64,000 bases of DNA from Cryobacterium sp. HLT2-28 (GTDB taxonomy: Bacteria; Actinomycetota; Actinomycetes; Actinomycetales; Microbacteriaceae): positions 1-64,000 of the forward strand of contig NZ_SOFH01000012.1 of NCBI RefSeq assembly GCF_004402495.1, written 5' to 3'. The notes beneath the pieces are model-generated. The model ran no database searches. It saw only the letters and a program-made list of their open reading frames with translations, and was not told the origin of the DNA. The first letter of the stretch is position 1. Every line of letters begins with the position of its first letter. Positions 39,392-46,903 of this stretch are shown here, piece after piece. The translations under genes and the position numbers were made by a program.

Positions 39392-39844
39392 ATGACCACA
39401 CCGGATGCGCCCGACCAGGCACACCGCAGGCCGGCGAACGTCTCCGATGAGACGGTCGAGGCGCTCGGCAGACTTTCTGAAGCGTTGGAAGTCGTCGAGC
39501 ACGCCCGCGGGCTTCTCTATGGGTTTCACCGCCTCACCGGGAAGGCAGATCTCGCTCTTGGGGAGGCTGCGGAGCTGATGCGAGCCGCGGGCCACGGTGC
39601 CATTGCCGACGGCCTGGAACAGACGCTGATCGGCAGAAATGTGAACGACGGCCGCTGGACCTTCCAAATCGTGGAGGACTACGACACCAATTACTACGCC
39701 GTATTCGTCGACGCGGAACGAGAGGCGCGGCAGACCCTGGTCGAGGGCAAGAAGCACCTTTACGAAGCAGAAATGAAAGAAGATCGACGCAGTCACGGAC
39801 TGCCGCACCACGAAGCACGGCCCCCGCACCCGCGGGACACCTGA
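39392..39844 (+). CDS. Conserved hypothetical protein (helical)
   Basis: A 150-residue, largely helical, charged protein without transmembrane or signal segments. The middle (EVVEHARGLLYGFHRLTG, GEAAELMRAAGHG) looks like a four-helix region, followed by a short acidic and aromatic part WTFQIVEDYDTNYYAVF. It resembles small proteins found in many actinobacteria, but I cannot assign a role. A poorly matched GGAGGAACGTAC lies before the ATG. 39258-39391 shows no other gene. Confidence 0.7.
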   Translation: MTTPDAPDQAHRRPANVSDETVEALGRLSEALEVVEHARGLLYGFHRLTGKADLALGEAAELMRAAGHGAIADGLEQTLIGRNVNDGRWTFQIVEDYDTNYYAVFVDAEREARQTLVEGKKHLYEAEMKEDRRSHGLPHHEARPPHPRDT

Positions 39845-39929
39845 GCCGGCACCAAAACGGCTCCCACCTGCACTCTGAAGCTGTTCGCGCCGGGTGTCGG
39901 GTATCGCCTTAGATTACTGGGAGGTTCTC

Positions 39930-40755
39930 GTGTCGAAATCGAAGAAGTCTGGCGACGTGAAACGCGTTCCCAAGCCCCTGTACGAGAAGGAACTGGAGCG
40001 GCTGCAGGCAGAGCTGGTGGGAATGCAACAGTGGGTCATCGAAACCGGGGCGCGAGTTCTCGTCATTTTCGAGGGTCGGGATGCGGCGGGGAAGGGCGGC
40101 GCCATCAAGCGAATCGTGCAGTACCTGAACCCGCGCGCCGCCCGAGTGGTCGCACTCCCCACGCCGAGCGAGCGGGAGAAGGGGCAGTGGTACTTCCAGC
40201 GCTACATCGAGCGGCTGCCCACCGCCGGAGAAATCGTTCTGATGGACCGCTCCTGGTACAACCGGGGCGGAGTCGAGCGGGTCATGGGATTATTGCACCG
40301 ACGAGCAGTACCACAGGTTCCTTGAGCAGGTTCCCCTCGTCGAGCGCATGCTGGTCGACGAGGGAATCATCCTGATCAAGTTCTGGTTCTCCGTTTCAGA
40401 CACTGTGCAGGAGGAGAGGTTTCGCTCTCGCCTGGAAGATCCGATGCGTCGGTGGAAGCTCTCCGACACTGACCTCTTCTCGATCACCCGCTGGGAGGAC
40501 TACTCCCGAGCCAAAGACGACATGTTCGACGCCACAGACCTCGATTTCGCCCCATGGTGGTCGATCGAAAGTGACGACAAGAGGGCATCCCGAATCAATG
40601 CAATCAAGCACCTGCTCACGCAGATTCCCTATGAGCACCGGGTGCCGGACAAGGTGAGTATCCCCGAGCGTCCCGACGCGAATGATTCCGACCGGCCGCC
40701 GCGTGAACAGACGAAGTTCGTCGCCGACCATGCCAGGACGCTGAAGAAGAACTAG
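39930..40755 (+). pseudogene. Polyphosphate kinase 2 (PPK2), frameshifted
   Basis: The N-terminal half runs from the GTG at 39930 ([21 protein letters not shown] 5 bp upstream) and has the PPK2 Walker [15 protein letters not shown] and Walker B region [18 protein letters not shown]. At 40290-40291 the frame breaks. Removing one T from GGATTATTGC restores [16 protein letters not shown] and the rest of the protein, which continues in the second frame (ILIKFWFSVSDTVQEERF ... SRAKDDMF) to 40755. PPK2 enzymes transfer phosphate between polyphosphate and nucleotides. Either the gene is inactive, or this is a sequencing error or programmed slippage at TT. Confidence 0.88.
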
Positions 40756-40980
40756 ATCTGCTGCCGCTCGCGAACGTCGCAATCCTGGTCTTTCAAGCGG
40801 AGCACATCATCGTGAGCCTGATCCGCCGGGGTGACCGCGACGTGGGCGAGAATCTCCTCGTAGCGGTCGATCATCGCCTCGAAAGAGAAGCGCAGCGACG
40901 GCCGTGCCGCTGGCCAGAGCCTCAACCAGGGTGACAGTCGGCTCGAGCGGGGCCACGTCGGTGTCCATCGGCAAGTCCAG
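40752..40980 (-). pseudogene. Glycosyltransferase C-terminal remnant
   Basis: Two minus-strand frames read as glycosyltransferase tail. First comes PLEPTVTLVEALASGTAVAA, a GT4-type EPTxTxxEALASGTPV motif. After a frame change near 40890 follows SLRFSFEAMIDRYEEILAHV to a stop overlapping the PPK2 stop. The usual stretch between these motifs is missing, so it is a decayed fragment with an internal deletion. I see no N-terminal domain upstream (toward 41180). Confidence 0.7.
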
Positions 40981-41005
40981 CCCGCGAGATTGATTGCCCC
41001 CGATG

Positions 41006-41042
41006 TGTGACGGACTCGCCCCGAGATGCGACTACATCATAA
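41006..41042 (+). promoter_or_regulatory. Stress promoter-like element, copy 1
   Basis: TGTGACG, 16 bp, then CGACTACATCATAA. The same two blocks with the same spacing occur at 45200-45236 before the asp23 operon. The element lies 146 bp upstream of the membrane protein gene at 41188. TGTGACG and CGACTA are plausible -35 and -10 elements for an ECF-type sigma factor, for example the one encoded at 44596-45108. Confidence 0.65.
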
Positions 41043-41187
41043 GAGAATCTCTGCGGAAACCGACCCCGTGAGCTTCGCTTCCGGCGTGCCCTTTTTCGAC
41101 GAGTTGTCGGGCACTGTCGCCGACGATTCGCTGTCCCCCGCTTTGCTGTCCACCGCCACACCCCGCACAATTTGAGGAGCTCCTGCC

Positions 41188-42003
41188 ATGGTCACATCCG
41201 ACTCAACCCGTTCCGATCGCAGTCGCGATACTCGCGATCGCGATGAAACCGTCGCCGCCGTGCCGGTGAACACCGCGACGCCGGTGAACACCGCGACGCC
41301 GGTCAACACCGCAGCGCCAGTGCACAGCGCAGCGCCCACCAGTACCGCAGCGCCGGTAAACACCGCCGTGCCCACCAGCAACGCCGTGCCCACCGAAACC
41401 GGGCGCGCAGAAACCGGGCGCACTGACAACGGGCTCACGGTTCGCGACGATGTCGTCAACCGCGAGAAGGCCCGCTTCGGCGGGATCAAATGGGGAGCCG
41501 CATTCTTCGGCTGGCTCACCGCCACCGGCACCGCCGTCATCCTCACCGCCCTGTTCGCCGGCATCGGCACGGTCGTCGGTTTCAATTCAACGGATTCGGC
41601 CGATCAGGCGGCCGGAGCCGCCGCCGACAACGCAGACACCCTTGCGCTGATCGGCGCGATCGCGCTCGCGGTCGTCGTGTTCCTTTCCTACCTCTGCGGC
41701 GGCTACGTCGCCGGGCGGATGGCGCGCTTCAACGGTGCCAAACAGGGCGTGGCGGTCTGGGTCTGGGCCATCATTATCGCGTTCATCACCGCGATCATCG
41801 GCGCCATCGCCGGCAGCCAGCTCAACGTGCTGGAGAACATGAACAGCCTGCCCAGCATCCCGCTCAATGGGGGAAACCTGACCGCAGGCAGCATCATCAC
41901 GGCGCTCGTCGTCGTGGTAGTCAGCCTCGCCGGCGCGATCCTCGGCGGCCTCGCCGGAATGCGCTTCCACCGTCGCGTCGACCGTGAAGGGCTCGGGCGC
42001 TAG
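41188..42003 (+). CDS. Multi-pass membrane protein with N-terminal repeat region
   Basis: A 271-residue protein. The first 90 residues are hydrophilic with repeats of the type NTATPV (from an 18-bp DNA repeat). Then four to five transmembrane helices follow (WGAAFFGWLTATGTAVILTA, TLALIGAIALAVVVFLSYL, VAVWVWAIIIAFITAIIGA, SIITALVVVVVSLAGAILG). The final motif GGLAGMRFHRRVDRE is typical of small actinobacterial YrzE/TIGR04086-like proteins. GAGGAGCTCCTGCC precedes the ATG. A stress-type promoter element is upstream, suggesting it is part of the envelope-stress regulon. Confidence 0.82.
   Translation: MVTSDSTRSDRSRDTRDRDETVAAVPVNTATPVNTATPVNTAAPVHSAAPTSTAAPVNTAVPTSNAVPTETGRAETGRTDNGLTVRDDVVNREKARFGGIKWGAAFFGWLTATGTAVILTALFAGIGTVVGFNSTDSADQAAGAAADNADTLALIGAIALAVVVFLSYLCGGYVAGRMARFNGAKQGVAVWVWAIIIAFITAIIGAIAGSQLNVLENMNSLPSIPLNGGNLTAGSIITALVVVVVSLAGAILGGLAGMRFHRRVDREGLGR
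41263..41406 (+). repeat. 18-bp in-frame tandem repeat
   Basis: About eight degenerate 18-bp units starting CCGGTGAACACCGCGACG, nearly identical in the first three and decaying afterwards. It encodes a Pro/Val/Asn/Thr/Ala-rich disordered stretch of the membrane protein. Copy number may vary between strains. Confidence 0.85.
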
Positions 42004-42063
42004 CCTGCCGGCTCACCAACCCCACCCGCGTTCGGACACCTGGTAGGGGGAAAGGAAACTCGC

Positions 42064-42216
42064 ATGATTGACAAGAGCAACCTCGACTCTCTCTTCGGCG
42101 CAACGGTCACGGATGCCGATGGCGACAAGATCGGCACCGGCGCCGACTCCGCCGGTGTTGGCGTCTCCGCTGACACGGATGGCCGCGCGCCCCGCGAACC
42201 GCGGGCAGCGGAGTAA
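42064..42216 (+). CDS. Truncated PRC-barrel-like stress protein
   Basis: A 50-residue product. Its start MIDKSNLDSLFGATVTDADG matches the N-terminus of PRC-barrel/DUF2382 proteins common in Microbacteriaceae (DSLFGATVxDxDGDKIG). The expected barrel strands after GDKIG are missing and replaced by a hydrophilic tail ending REPRAAE. GGGGGAAAGGAAAC precedes the ATG, so it may still be translated. A strong terminator follows. I read it as a deletion derivative. Confidence 0.6.
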   Translation: MIDKSNLDSLFGATVTDADGDKIGTGADSAGVGVSADTDGRAPREPRAAE

Positions 42217-42242
42217 CACCGGACACCAGCACGAATCACCAA

Positions 42243-42288
42243 CACAGAAGGTGGCTGGGCAGGGTAACCGGCCCAGCCACCTTCTGTG
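42243..42288 (+). terminator. Very strong hairpin terminator
   Basis: A perfect 18-bp stem, CACAGAAGGTGGCTGGGC with GCCCAGCCACCTTCTGTG, and a 10-base loop, 26 bp after the truncated PRC-barrel gene. Little T follows. Confidence 0.92.
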
Positions 42289-42325
42289 CCCAGCACCCCT
42301 TGATTGCAGTCGAAAAGAGATCACC

Positions 42326-42472
42326 ATGGCCCGCTTGCTCAAATTCCTTCCTGTCGTCGTGACTCTGGTCACCAAGTACCTGCGCAGTCCGCAGGGAAAG
42401 GCCGCGCTCCAGAAGCTGCGGTCTGCGCGTCGTCAGCCGAAGAACGCCCGCACGGCCCGTCGCGGGTACTGA
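42326..42472 (+). CDS. Small basic membrane-associated peptide
   Basis: A 48-residue peptide, MARLLKFLPVVVTLVTKYLR to the terminal RRGY. A hydrophobic helix (residues 4-19) is followed by a strongly basic tail (SARRQPKNARTARR). It resembles small basic peptides near PRC-barrel and stress genes of actinobacteria. AAAGAGA lies before the ATG. Function unknown. Confidence 0.6.
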   Translation: MARLLKFLPVVVTLVTKYLRSPQGKAALQKLRSARRQPKNARTARRGY

Positions 42473-42480
42473 GCCCGGTG

Positions 42481-42783
42481 ATGGCTGCCGGCGATGAAGC
42501 ATCGCAGGCAGAAAGCGAAGGGACATCCGTTCCTTCCGACCCCGTCACCGTGATTGACTCCGAAGAGCAGGTGCGCTTCCGCTTGGCGAGCATCCCGATC
42601 TAAGGGGTGCGGTTCGAGCGATACATCGTGTCGGAGGAACGCGTCATCACCGTCGTCGTGCAGCGAGAAGAGGTGCGCCCGGTTCGTGAGCCGATTCCGT
42701 CCGGCGAGCAGGAACAGGTCGACGTGGCGCGGCACGCAGCGGCGAGTGGATTTCGCGACGGGCTCCCTGAGAAGGTCCTGTGA
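42481..42783 (+). pseudogene. DUF2382-like protein interrupted by a stop codon
   Basis: A single frame of 100 codons interrupted by TAA at 42601-42603. Before the stop it reads VIDSEEQVRFRLASIPI; after it, GVRFERYIVSEERVITVVV and QREEVRPVREPIPSGEQ. Together these give the DUF2382 pattern (E-E-x-VRF ... RFRKxIVTEE-x-TVPVxREEVRVxREPI). TAA could derive from GAA by one change. Neither half has a convincing independent start signal. Confidence 0.7.
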
Positions 42784-42895
42784 CGGCACCGTGCAACCTA
42801 TGCCGGGCATGAGAAATCGGCGTCGGCCCCCGTCATAAGGAGTATCTGCCGCGCATTCCCGTGCGGGACGAAATCGCACCGATGAGGAGTTCACT

Positions 42896-43447
42896 GTGAC
42901 TGGACGCAATACTTTTGTTCGAAGCCTGCACGACCTGGGGTTGGCCGTGTGGTCCGGCGGCGCGCTGATGGGGGCCGTCGGCCTCAACGGGAGCGCAGCG
43001 ACGGCGAAGAACCCGCGGGAGCGGGTGGCCCTGGCCAGTGAAGGATGGAAGAGGTGGGCGCCGGTGCAGGTGGCCGCGCTCGTCGCCCACGGCGTGGGTG
43101 GTGCGGGTCTGATCCTCGGCAACAAGGCACGTCTGGCAGGTCAGCCCGAAGGGCGTGCGAACACGATCGTGAAGCTTGCTCTCACCGGCGTGGCAGCAGG
43201 CACAACCCTGTACTCCGGCATCCTCGGCAAGAAGATGGCCGAGCACTTCGGAGAGCCCACCGACGGAACCACCGAGGCCGGGGCAGGCACGTCGGCGGAG
43301 GTTGAAGCGCTTCAGCGCCGGCAGCGCGTGATGCAGTGGGTGACTCCCGCCGTGACGGCCGTCTTGATCGTTCTGGCTGCCCAGCAGGGCGAGCAGCAGC
43401 GCCCGGTCGTCGGGTTGCTCGCGCGCTTCACACCCCACTCCCGCTGA
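42896..43447 (+). CDS. Membrane-associated conserved hypothetical protein
   Basis: A 183-residue protein with GTG start (GAGGAG 6 bp upstream). Hydrophobic stretches at about residues 15-32, 57-76, 90-112 and 145-162 suggest four membrane segments (LGLAVWSGGALMGAVGLNG, APVQVAALVAHGVGGAGLIL, VTPAVTAVLIVLAAQQ). NGSAAT and the Gly-rich helices recur in actinobacterial relatives that lie near stress genes. No enzymatic motif seen. Confidence 0.75.
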   Translation: MTGRNTFVRSLHDLGLAVWSGGALMGAVGLNGSAATAKNPRERVALASEGWKRWAPVQVAALVAHGVGGAGLILGNKARLAGQPEGRANTIVKLALTGVAAGTTLYSGILGKKMAEHFGEPTDGTTEAGAGTSAEVEALQRRQRVMQWVTPAVTAVLIVLAAQQGEQQRPVVGLLARFTPHSR

Positions 43448-43460
43448 CCGGGTCTCGCCC

Positions 43461-43547
43461 GCGGTGATTGAGCTTGTCGAAATCCCGGTGGTTGGGTCTC
43501 GACAGGCTCGACCACCGGTCCGGTGATCGAACCTGTCGTCACACCGG
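43461..43547. repeat. Dispersed repeat, site 4
   Basis: GGTGATTGAGCTTGTCGAAATCCCGG, then inverted GGTCTCGACAGGCTCGACCACCGG (with one variant base), then GGTGATCGAACCTGTCG. Three degenerate units in two orientations fill the gap between convergent genes. Confidence 0.85.
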
Positions 43548-43565
43548 GCCAAATCGACCGCGTGT

Positions 43566-43961
43566 TTAGTCGATGCTGGCTACGGTCACGGTAATCGAGT
43601 CGATGACGGCGACATCGGCCAAGCCCGCACTCGCGGCGATTGCGTCATACACGTTCCGGCACACCTCAGTTGACGAGTCGGCGCTGGCGACCCCGATGCT
43701 TGCGGCCACCTTGAGTCCGTCTTTCCCCGTGGTCACCGCGACGAGGGTAGGAGTAGCGGCGCGCTCTGTGGGGGCGTCACCGCCAGTGCCGACGACAGCA
43801 GAGACAGCGGAAACCGTGGAGGTAACCGTGGAAACAACCGCCGAGACGACGGCGGCAACGACCGTGACAAGGACCGGCGACGCGGGGTAGACGGCGGTCA
43901 CCCCAGGAACGGACCTCACGACTGACTCCAGCTGCCCGGCTAATTCGGCGGGATCTGTCAT
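43566..43961 (-). CDS. Small Asp23-cluster protein
   Basis: A 131-residue protein. An N-terminal part (QLESVVRSVPGVTAVYPA), a hydrophobic Val/Ala/Ser/Thr segment (VLVTVVAAVVSAVVSTVTST) and a C-terminal part ALKVAASIGVASADSSTEV-like in composition (here LKVAASIGVASADSSTEV) with VYDAIAASAGLADVAV. The last part resembles the beta-strand and helix of Asp23-type domains. It overlaps the Asp23 gene by 4 bp as the last gene of the sigma-factor operon. Confidence 0.75.
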   Translation of the reverse strand: MTDPAELAGQLESVVRSVPGVTAVYPASPVLVTVVAAVVSAVVSTVTSTVSAVSAVVGTGGDAPTERAATPTLVAVTTGKDGLKVAASIGVASADSSTEVCRNVYDAIAASAGLADVAVIDSITVTVASID

Positions 43962-44599
43962 GGCTGTGAATCTCCGACTTCGGGCTCAGGCTTTGTCAGG
44001 AAGATGTCGCGAACGGTGACGTCTATGCCAGCGATGGTGAGCTCGGTGTGGCTGTGGAGCGCGCCGAGGAGCGTGGCGCGCAAGGTGTCTGCGAGTGCGG
44101 GGATGTTCTCGCCCTTGTACATGTTGGCGTCGACGGTGACGGTGACCGGGGCCCCCGGCGTGGTGACATCCCCGTCCAGCCGGCATCGACCGACGATGAT
44201 GTTCTCGACGCTGTCGCCCGTAGAGCGTAAGAGCCCGCGCACGGCCCCTTCGGTGACCAAAAGCCGGGCTGTGGGCGCCGAATGCGAGATCGGGATGTCT
44301 CGCCCCGACCGAGAATCTCGAACGATCCCCTGCAAAATGGTGGCGACCCAGCTGTCGTCGCGCACCGGCGCGCGGGTTGCCTCTTCCTGCACCATCGAGC
44401 CCATCGCTCCGTGCAGCCGCTCCAAGGAGGCGAGCGCCATCTGGCAGGCCGCGGACTGGTCGATAGCTGGGTCGGCAGGCTCTTTGCCTCGGTCGAGGTA
44501 GTCGCTGAGTTCTTCGATGGTGTGGCCGTCGAGGTGATCAGGCTCGTCGTCCGCCGCATACCACGGCTGACTGGAGTCGGGCGTAGGGGATAAGGTCAT
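43958..44599 (-). CDS. Asp23/Gls24 family envelope stress protein
   Basis: A 213-residue protein. The N-terminal third (HTIEELSDYLDRGKEPADP ... SAACQMALASLERLHG) is a helical region resembling the N-terminus of some anti-sigma proteins. The C-terminal part is Asp23-like: LLVTEGAVRGLLRST, VTVTVDANMYKGENIP, TELTIAGIDVTVRDIFL. ATG at 44599 overlaps the sigma factor stop, with GGAGG 7 bp upstream. Its position directly behind the sigma factor suggests that it modulates that sigma factor. This role is inference. Confidence 0.85.
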   Translation of the reverse strand: MTLSPTPDSSQPWYAADDEPDHLDGHTIEELSDYLDRGKEPADPAIDQSAACQMALASLERLHGAMGSMVQEEATRAPVRDDSWVATILQGIVRDSRSGRDIPISHSAPTARLLVTEGAVRGLLRSTGDSVENIIVGRCRLDGDVTTPGAPVTVTVDANMYKGENIPALADTLRATLLGALHSHTELTIAGIDVTVRDIFLTKPEPEVGDSQP

Positions 44600-45108
44600 C
44601 GCCACACCTCCATTTCACGAATCAGGGTTTTGCGCGCTCGAGCCAGAAGGCCGCGCACGGTCGAGACCGGCAGGTCGAGCTCTTCAGCGATCTTGACGTA
44701 ACTGTAGTCCGCAAACTCTTTCAGTTCCCAGCATCGTCGCTGATCCTCCGGAAGCGCCGTGAGTACCTGGGAAAGCGCCTCGCTGCGTGAGCGTGCCTCC
44801 ACCAGCCGCGTCGGAGAATGATCCTCCGATGCCGGCACGTCGATGTCGTCGAGGTTGGAGTGATGTCGCCGCGCGCGGATCCGATCGATGCTCTTGTGGT
44901 TGGCGATGCGCATCAGCCAACTTCTTACCAGCGCGGGGTTCTCCAGAGTCGGCAGCTTCGCCCACGCGGTGATGAAGGTGTCCTGCACGACATCGTCCGC
45001 GTCGTGGCTGGAACCGAGGATGCGGGTCGCGTACGCACGCACTAACGGGCCGTGCCGGCGCACGAGCACTTCAAAGGCTCGAAGGTCGCCATCGACGGCG
45101 CGGTCCAC
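44596..45108 (-). CDS. ECF-type RNA polymerase sigma factor
   Basis: About 170 residues from GTG 45108. Region 2 is VDGDLRAFEVLVRRHGPLV, DADDVVQDTFITAWAKL and RSWLMRIANHKSIDRIR; region 4 is LTALPEDQRRCWELKEFAD, KIAEELDLPVSTVRGLLARA. The coding character continues upstream of GTG (ALLEHADDHTLVDRAV), and there is no Shine-Dalgarno there. An ATT at 45162 has GAGGG 5 bp before it and would give MPDSRSRALLEHADD. The operon continues with two Asp23-type proteins. It faces away from the asp23 operon at 45284. Confidence 0.93.
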   Translation of the reverse strand: MDRAVDGDLRAFEVLVRRHGPLVRAYATRILGSSHDADDVVQDTFITAWAKLPTLENPALVRSWLMRIANHKSIDRIRARRHHSNLDDIDVPASEDHSPTRLVEARSRSEALSQVLTALPEDQRRCWELKEFADYSYVKIAEELDLPVSTVRGLLARARKTLIREMEVWR

Positions 45109-45199
45109 CAGGGTGTGGTCGTCGGCGTGCTCAAGCAGCGCCCTGCTTCTGCTGTCTGGAATAGTCGCCCTCGATTCACAGGAAACTGTAGCGCCCAGG

Positions 45200-45236
45200 T
45201 GTGACGAACACGTCGCGGCATTCGACTACATCATAA
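45200..45236 (+). promoter_or_regulatory. Stress promoter-like element, copy 2
   Basis: TGTGACG, 16 bp, then CGACTACATCATAA, 47 bp before the first asp23 gene. The blocks and spacing are identical to copy 1 at 41006; the 16-bp spacer differs at seven positions. This is what a sigma-factor-specific promoter should look like. Confidence 0.7.
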
Positions 45237-45283
45237 CTACCCAAACGCGCCCCTCGCGGGCACATAGTCAAGGAGCGTTACTC

Positions 45284-45721
45284 ATGGCCAATCCCACATC
45301 GTCAGCGCCTTCCTCCGCACCCACCACCGCCACGACGGCCAACGGCCGCGGCAAGACGGTGATCAACGACGCTGTGGTGGCGAAGGTGGCCGGCATCGCC
45401 GCCAGCGAGGTCAGTGGCGTGTACGCCCTCGGCGGCGGCGCCGCCCGCGCGCTCGGTGCCATCCGCGACGCCTTGAACACCTCGGATGCCGGGCAGGGCA
45501 TCAGCGTCGAGGTTGGCGAGACTCAGGTCGCCGCCGACGTCACCATTGTGGCGGAGTACCCCGTCGCTCTGCAGGATGTGGCCGAGCGGGTGCGTTCCGC
45601 AGTGATTCGGGTCATTGAGGACCTGGTCGGCATGGAAGTCACCGAGGTGAACGTGAACATCAACGATGTGCACCTGCCGACCGATGACAAGGACGAGAAG
45701 GCCGAGGCTCGGGTCCGGTGA
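45284..45721 (+). CDS. Asp23/Gls24 family envelope stress protein
   Basis: A 145-residue protein with the full Asp23 core: GKTVINDAVVAKVAGIAASEVSGVYALGG, GISVEVGETQVAADVTIVAEYPVAL (both shortened matches in the sequence), RVRSAVIRVIEDLVGMEV and VNVNINDVHLP. An N-terminal Ser/Thr/Ala stretch is disordered. AAGGAGCG lies 6 bp before the ATG. In Staphylococcus aureus, Asp23 coats the membrane through AmaP. This gene opens a five-gene operon and is preceded by the stress promoter element. Confidence 0.93.
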   Translation: MANPTSSAPSSAPTTATTANGRGKTVINDAVVAKVAGIAASEVSGVYALGGGAARALGAIRDALNTSDAGQGISVEVGETQVAADVTIVAEYPVALQDVAERVRSAVIRVIEDLVGMEVTEVNVNINDVHLPTDDKDEKAEARVR

Positions 45722-45912
45722 GCACCCTGGCGAAAACGGGGGCCGTGTTCGGGGCCATCCTCGCCCTGACCTGGGCGGTCCTGGGCTTTTGGTCCTTCCT
45801 GTTAGTGGCCATTGCCATGACGGTCGGCGCCCTCGTCGGCCGCATCATGGACGGAGAACTGAACGTGACGAACCTGGTGGAAGCCTTTCGGGGCAAGCGT
45901 TCATCGTCATGA
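45718..45912 (+). CDS. DUF2273-type small membrane protein
   Basis: A 64-residue protein with two hydrophobic segments (AVFGAILALTWAVLGFWSFLLV and IAMTVGALVGRIMDG) and a charged tail FRGKRSSS. DUF2273 proteins regularly accompany Asp23 genes, and the G-x-x-xGRxxDG motif fits. GTG start in a GTGA overlap with asp23. Confidence 0.88.
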   Translation: MSTLAKTGAVFGAILALTWAVLGFWSFLLVAIAMTVGALVGRIMDGELNVTNLVEAFRGKRSSS

Positions 45913-46325
45913 CCGTTCTCACTCCGGCGCCGACAGCCCGCCCCGGGCTTCCGTCGGCAGCGCTTGCGGCGAGGACGGTTAGCCGCGGTCGGACCACGGT
46001 CTCAACCCGGGCCTTGAACCGACTGGTCTGTGCGGTTGCGGCTGACGAACTCGGCGTCAACCCGTCAACGGTCGGCGCAGAAATAACGGATGACCTTGGC
46101 AAGCTCGCGCTCACCGTCAGCGCACCCATCCGGATCGTCTCACTCACCCAGGTGCACCGAGACCCCTCGGTCGTGCGGCGGATGGGCGGCACAATCGTAG
46201 ACCGAGCCGAGCGGGCGCGGCAGCACATACAGCATCGCGTCGGTGAGCTGACCGGTTCCACCCTGTCCAAGGTGACCGTGCGGCTGACCGGCGCCGACAT
46301 TCAGCCAGAGAGCCGCGTGAAATGA
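45909..46325 (+). CDS. Asp23-like small protein
   Basis: A 138-residue protein. After a Pro/Ala-rich N-terminus, TVSTRALNRLVCAVAADELGV resembles the first Asp23 helix, LALTVSAPIRIVSL the central strand and STLSKVTVRLTGADI the last strand. The Asp23 fold is probable but divergent. ATGA overlap with the previous gene and 4-bp overlap with the next indicate translational coupling. Confidence 0.75.
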   Translation: MTVLTPAPTARPGLPSAALAARTVSRGRTTVSTRALNRLVCAVAADELGVNPSTVGAEITDDLGKLALTVSAPIRIVSLTQVHRDPSVVRRMGGTIVDRAERARQHIQHRVGELTGSTLSKVTVRLTGADIQPESRVK

Positions 46326-46903
46326 CCACGTATCGTTCGACCTACCAACGAATCAGCCGTCGCGAGTTGCACTCGCCGCGATCGGTTGCCGCGATCACCC
46401 TTGCGATCCTGGCCATTGTCGTTCTCGGGTGGCTCATCATCGAAATCGTGTCAAATCTGCTCGGCCGGCCGGGCCTCCTCGCCACCCCCGCCGGTATGGT
46501 GGGCGCGGTGGCAGGCATCTCCTCCGCACCAGCCGTGCTGATTGCCGGGCTCGGTGCGGCCGGCGTGCTCCTCGGGCTGCTTCTCCTCGTCGTAGCCGTC
46601 ACCCCTGGCCGGCGTTCACGCCACTTGCTCCAATCCGAGCGGGCGGCGACTATCGTCGACGACGAGGTGATCGCCTCCGCGTTGGCTCGCGAAGCCGCCC
46701 GGGTTGCCGGGTTGGCGCCAGACAACGCCAGGGTCACCGTGACACGTGGGCGAGCACTCGTGCACCTCACCCCCACCTCGGGAACTGCGATCGACCAGCA
46801 GGCGGTGCTCACGGCCGTGCGCAATCAAATCGACACCTTCGGGTTGCTGCGCGACCTTCGAGCCGAAATCACCGTTGCCCCCAACGGGAGGGTGGGCGCA
46901 TGA
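46322..46903 (+). CDS. DUF6286-type membrane protein of the Asp23 cluster
   Basis: A 193-residue protein with two transmembrane segments (AAITLAILAIVVLGWLIIEI and VLIAGLGAAGVLLGLLLLVV) and a cytosolic C-terminal domain containing SALAREAARVAGLAPDNARV. The layout matches the DUF6286 proteins found in actinobacterial Asp23 operons. It may anchor or organise the Asp23 proteins at the membrane. 4-bp overlaps at both ends. Confidence 0.82.
   Translation: MTTYRSTYQRISRRELHSPRSVAAITLAILAIVVLGWLIIEIVSNLLGRPGLLATPAGMVGAVAGISSAPAVLIAGLGAAGVLLGLLLLVVAVTPGRRSRHLLQSERAATIVDDEVIASALAREAARVAGLAPDNARVTVTRGRALVHLTPTSGTAIDQQAVLTAVRNQIDTFGLLRDLRAEITVAPNGRVGA

Noticed and set aside
45140-45200. Third copy of the stress promoter facing the sigma-factor gene
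   Set aside because: CGACTATTCC resembles the -10 block, but TGTGA lies 13 bp away instead of 23 from block start to block start, so the match is incomplete.
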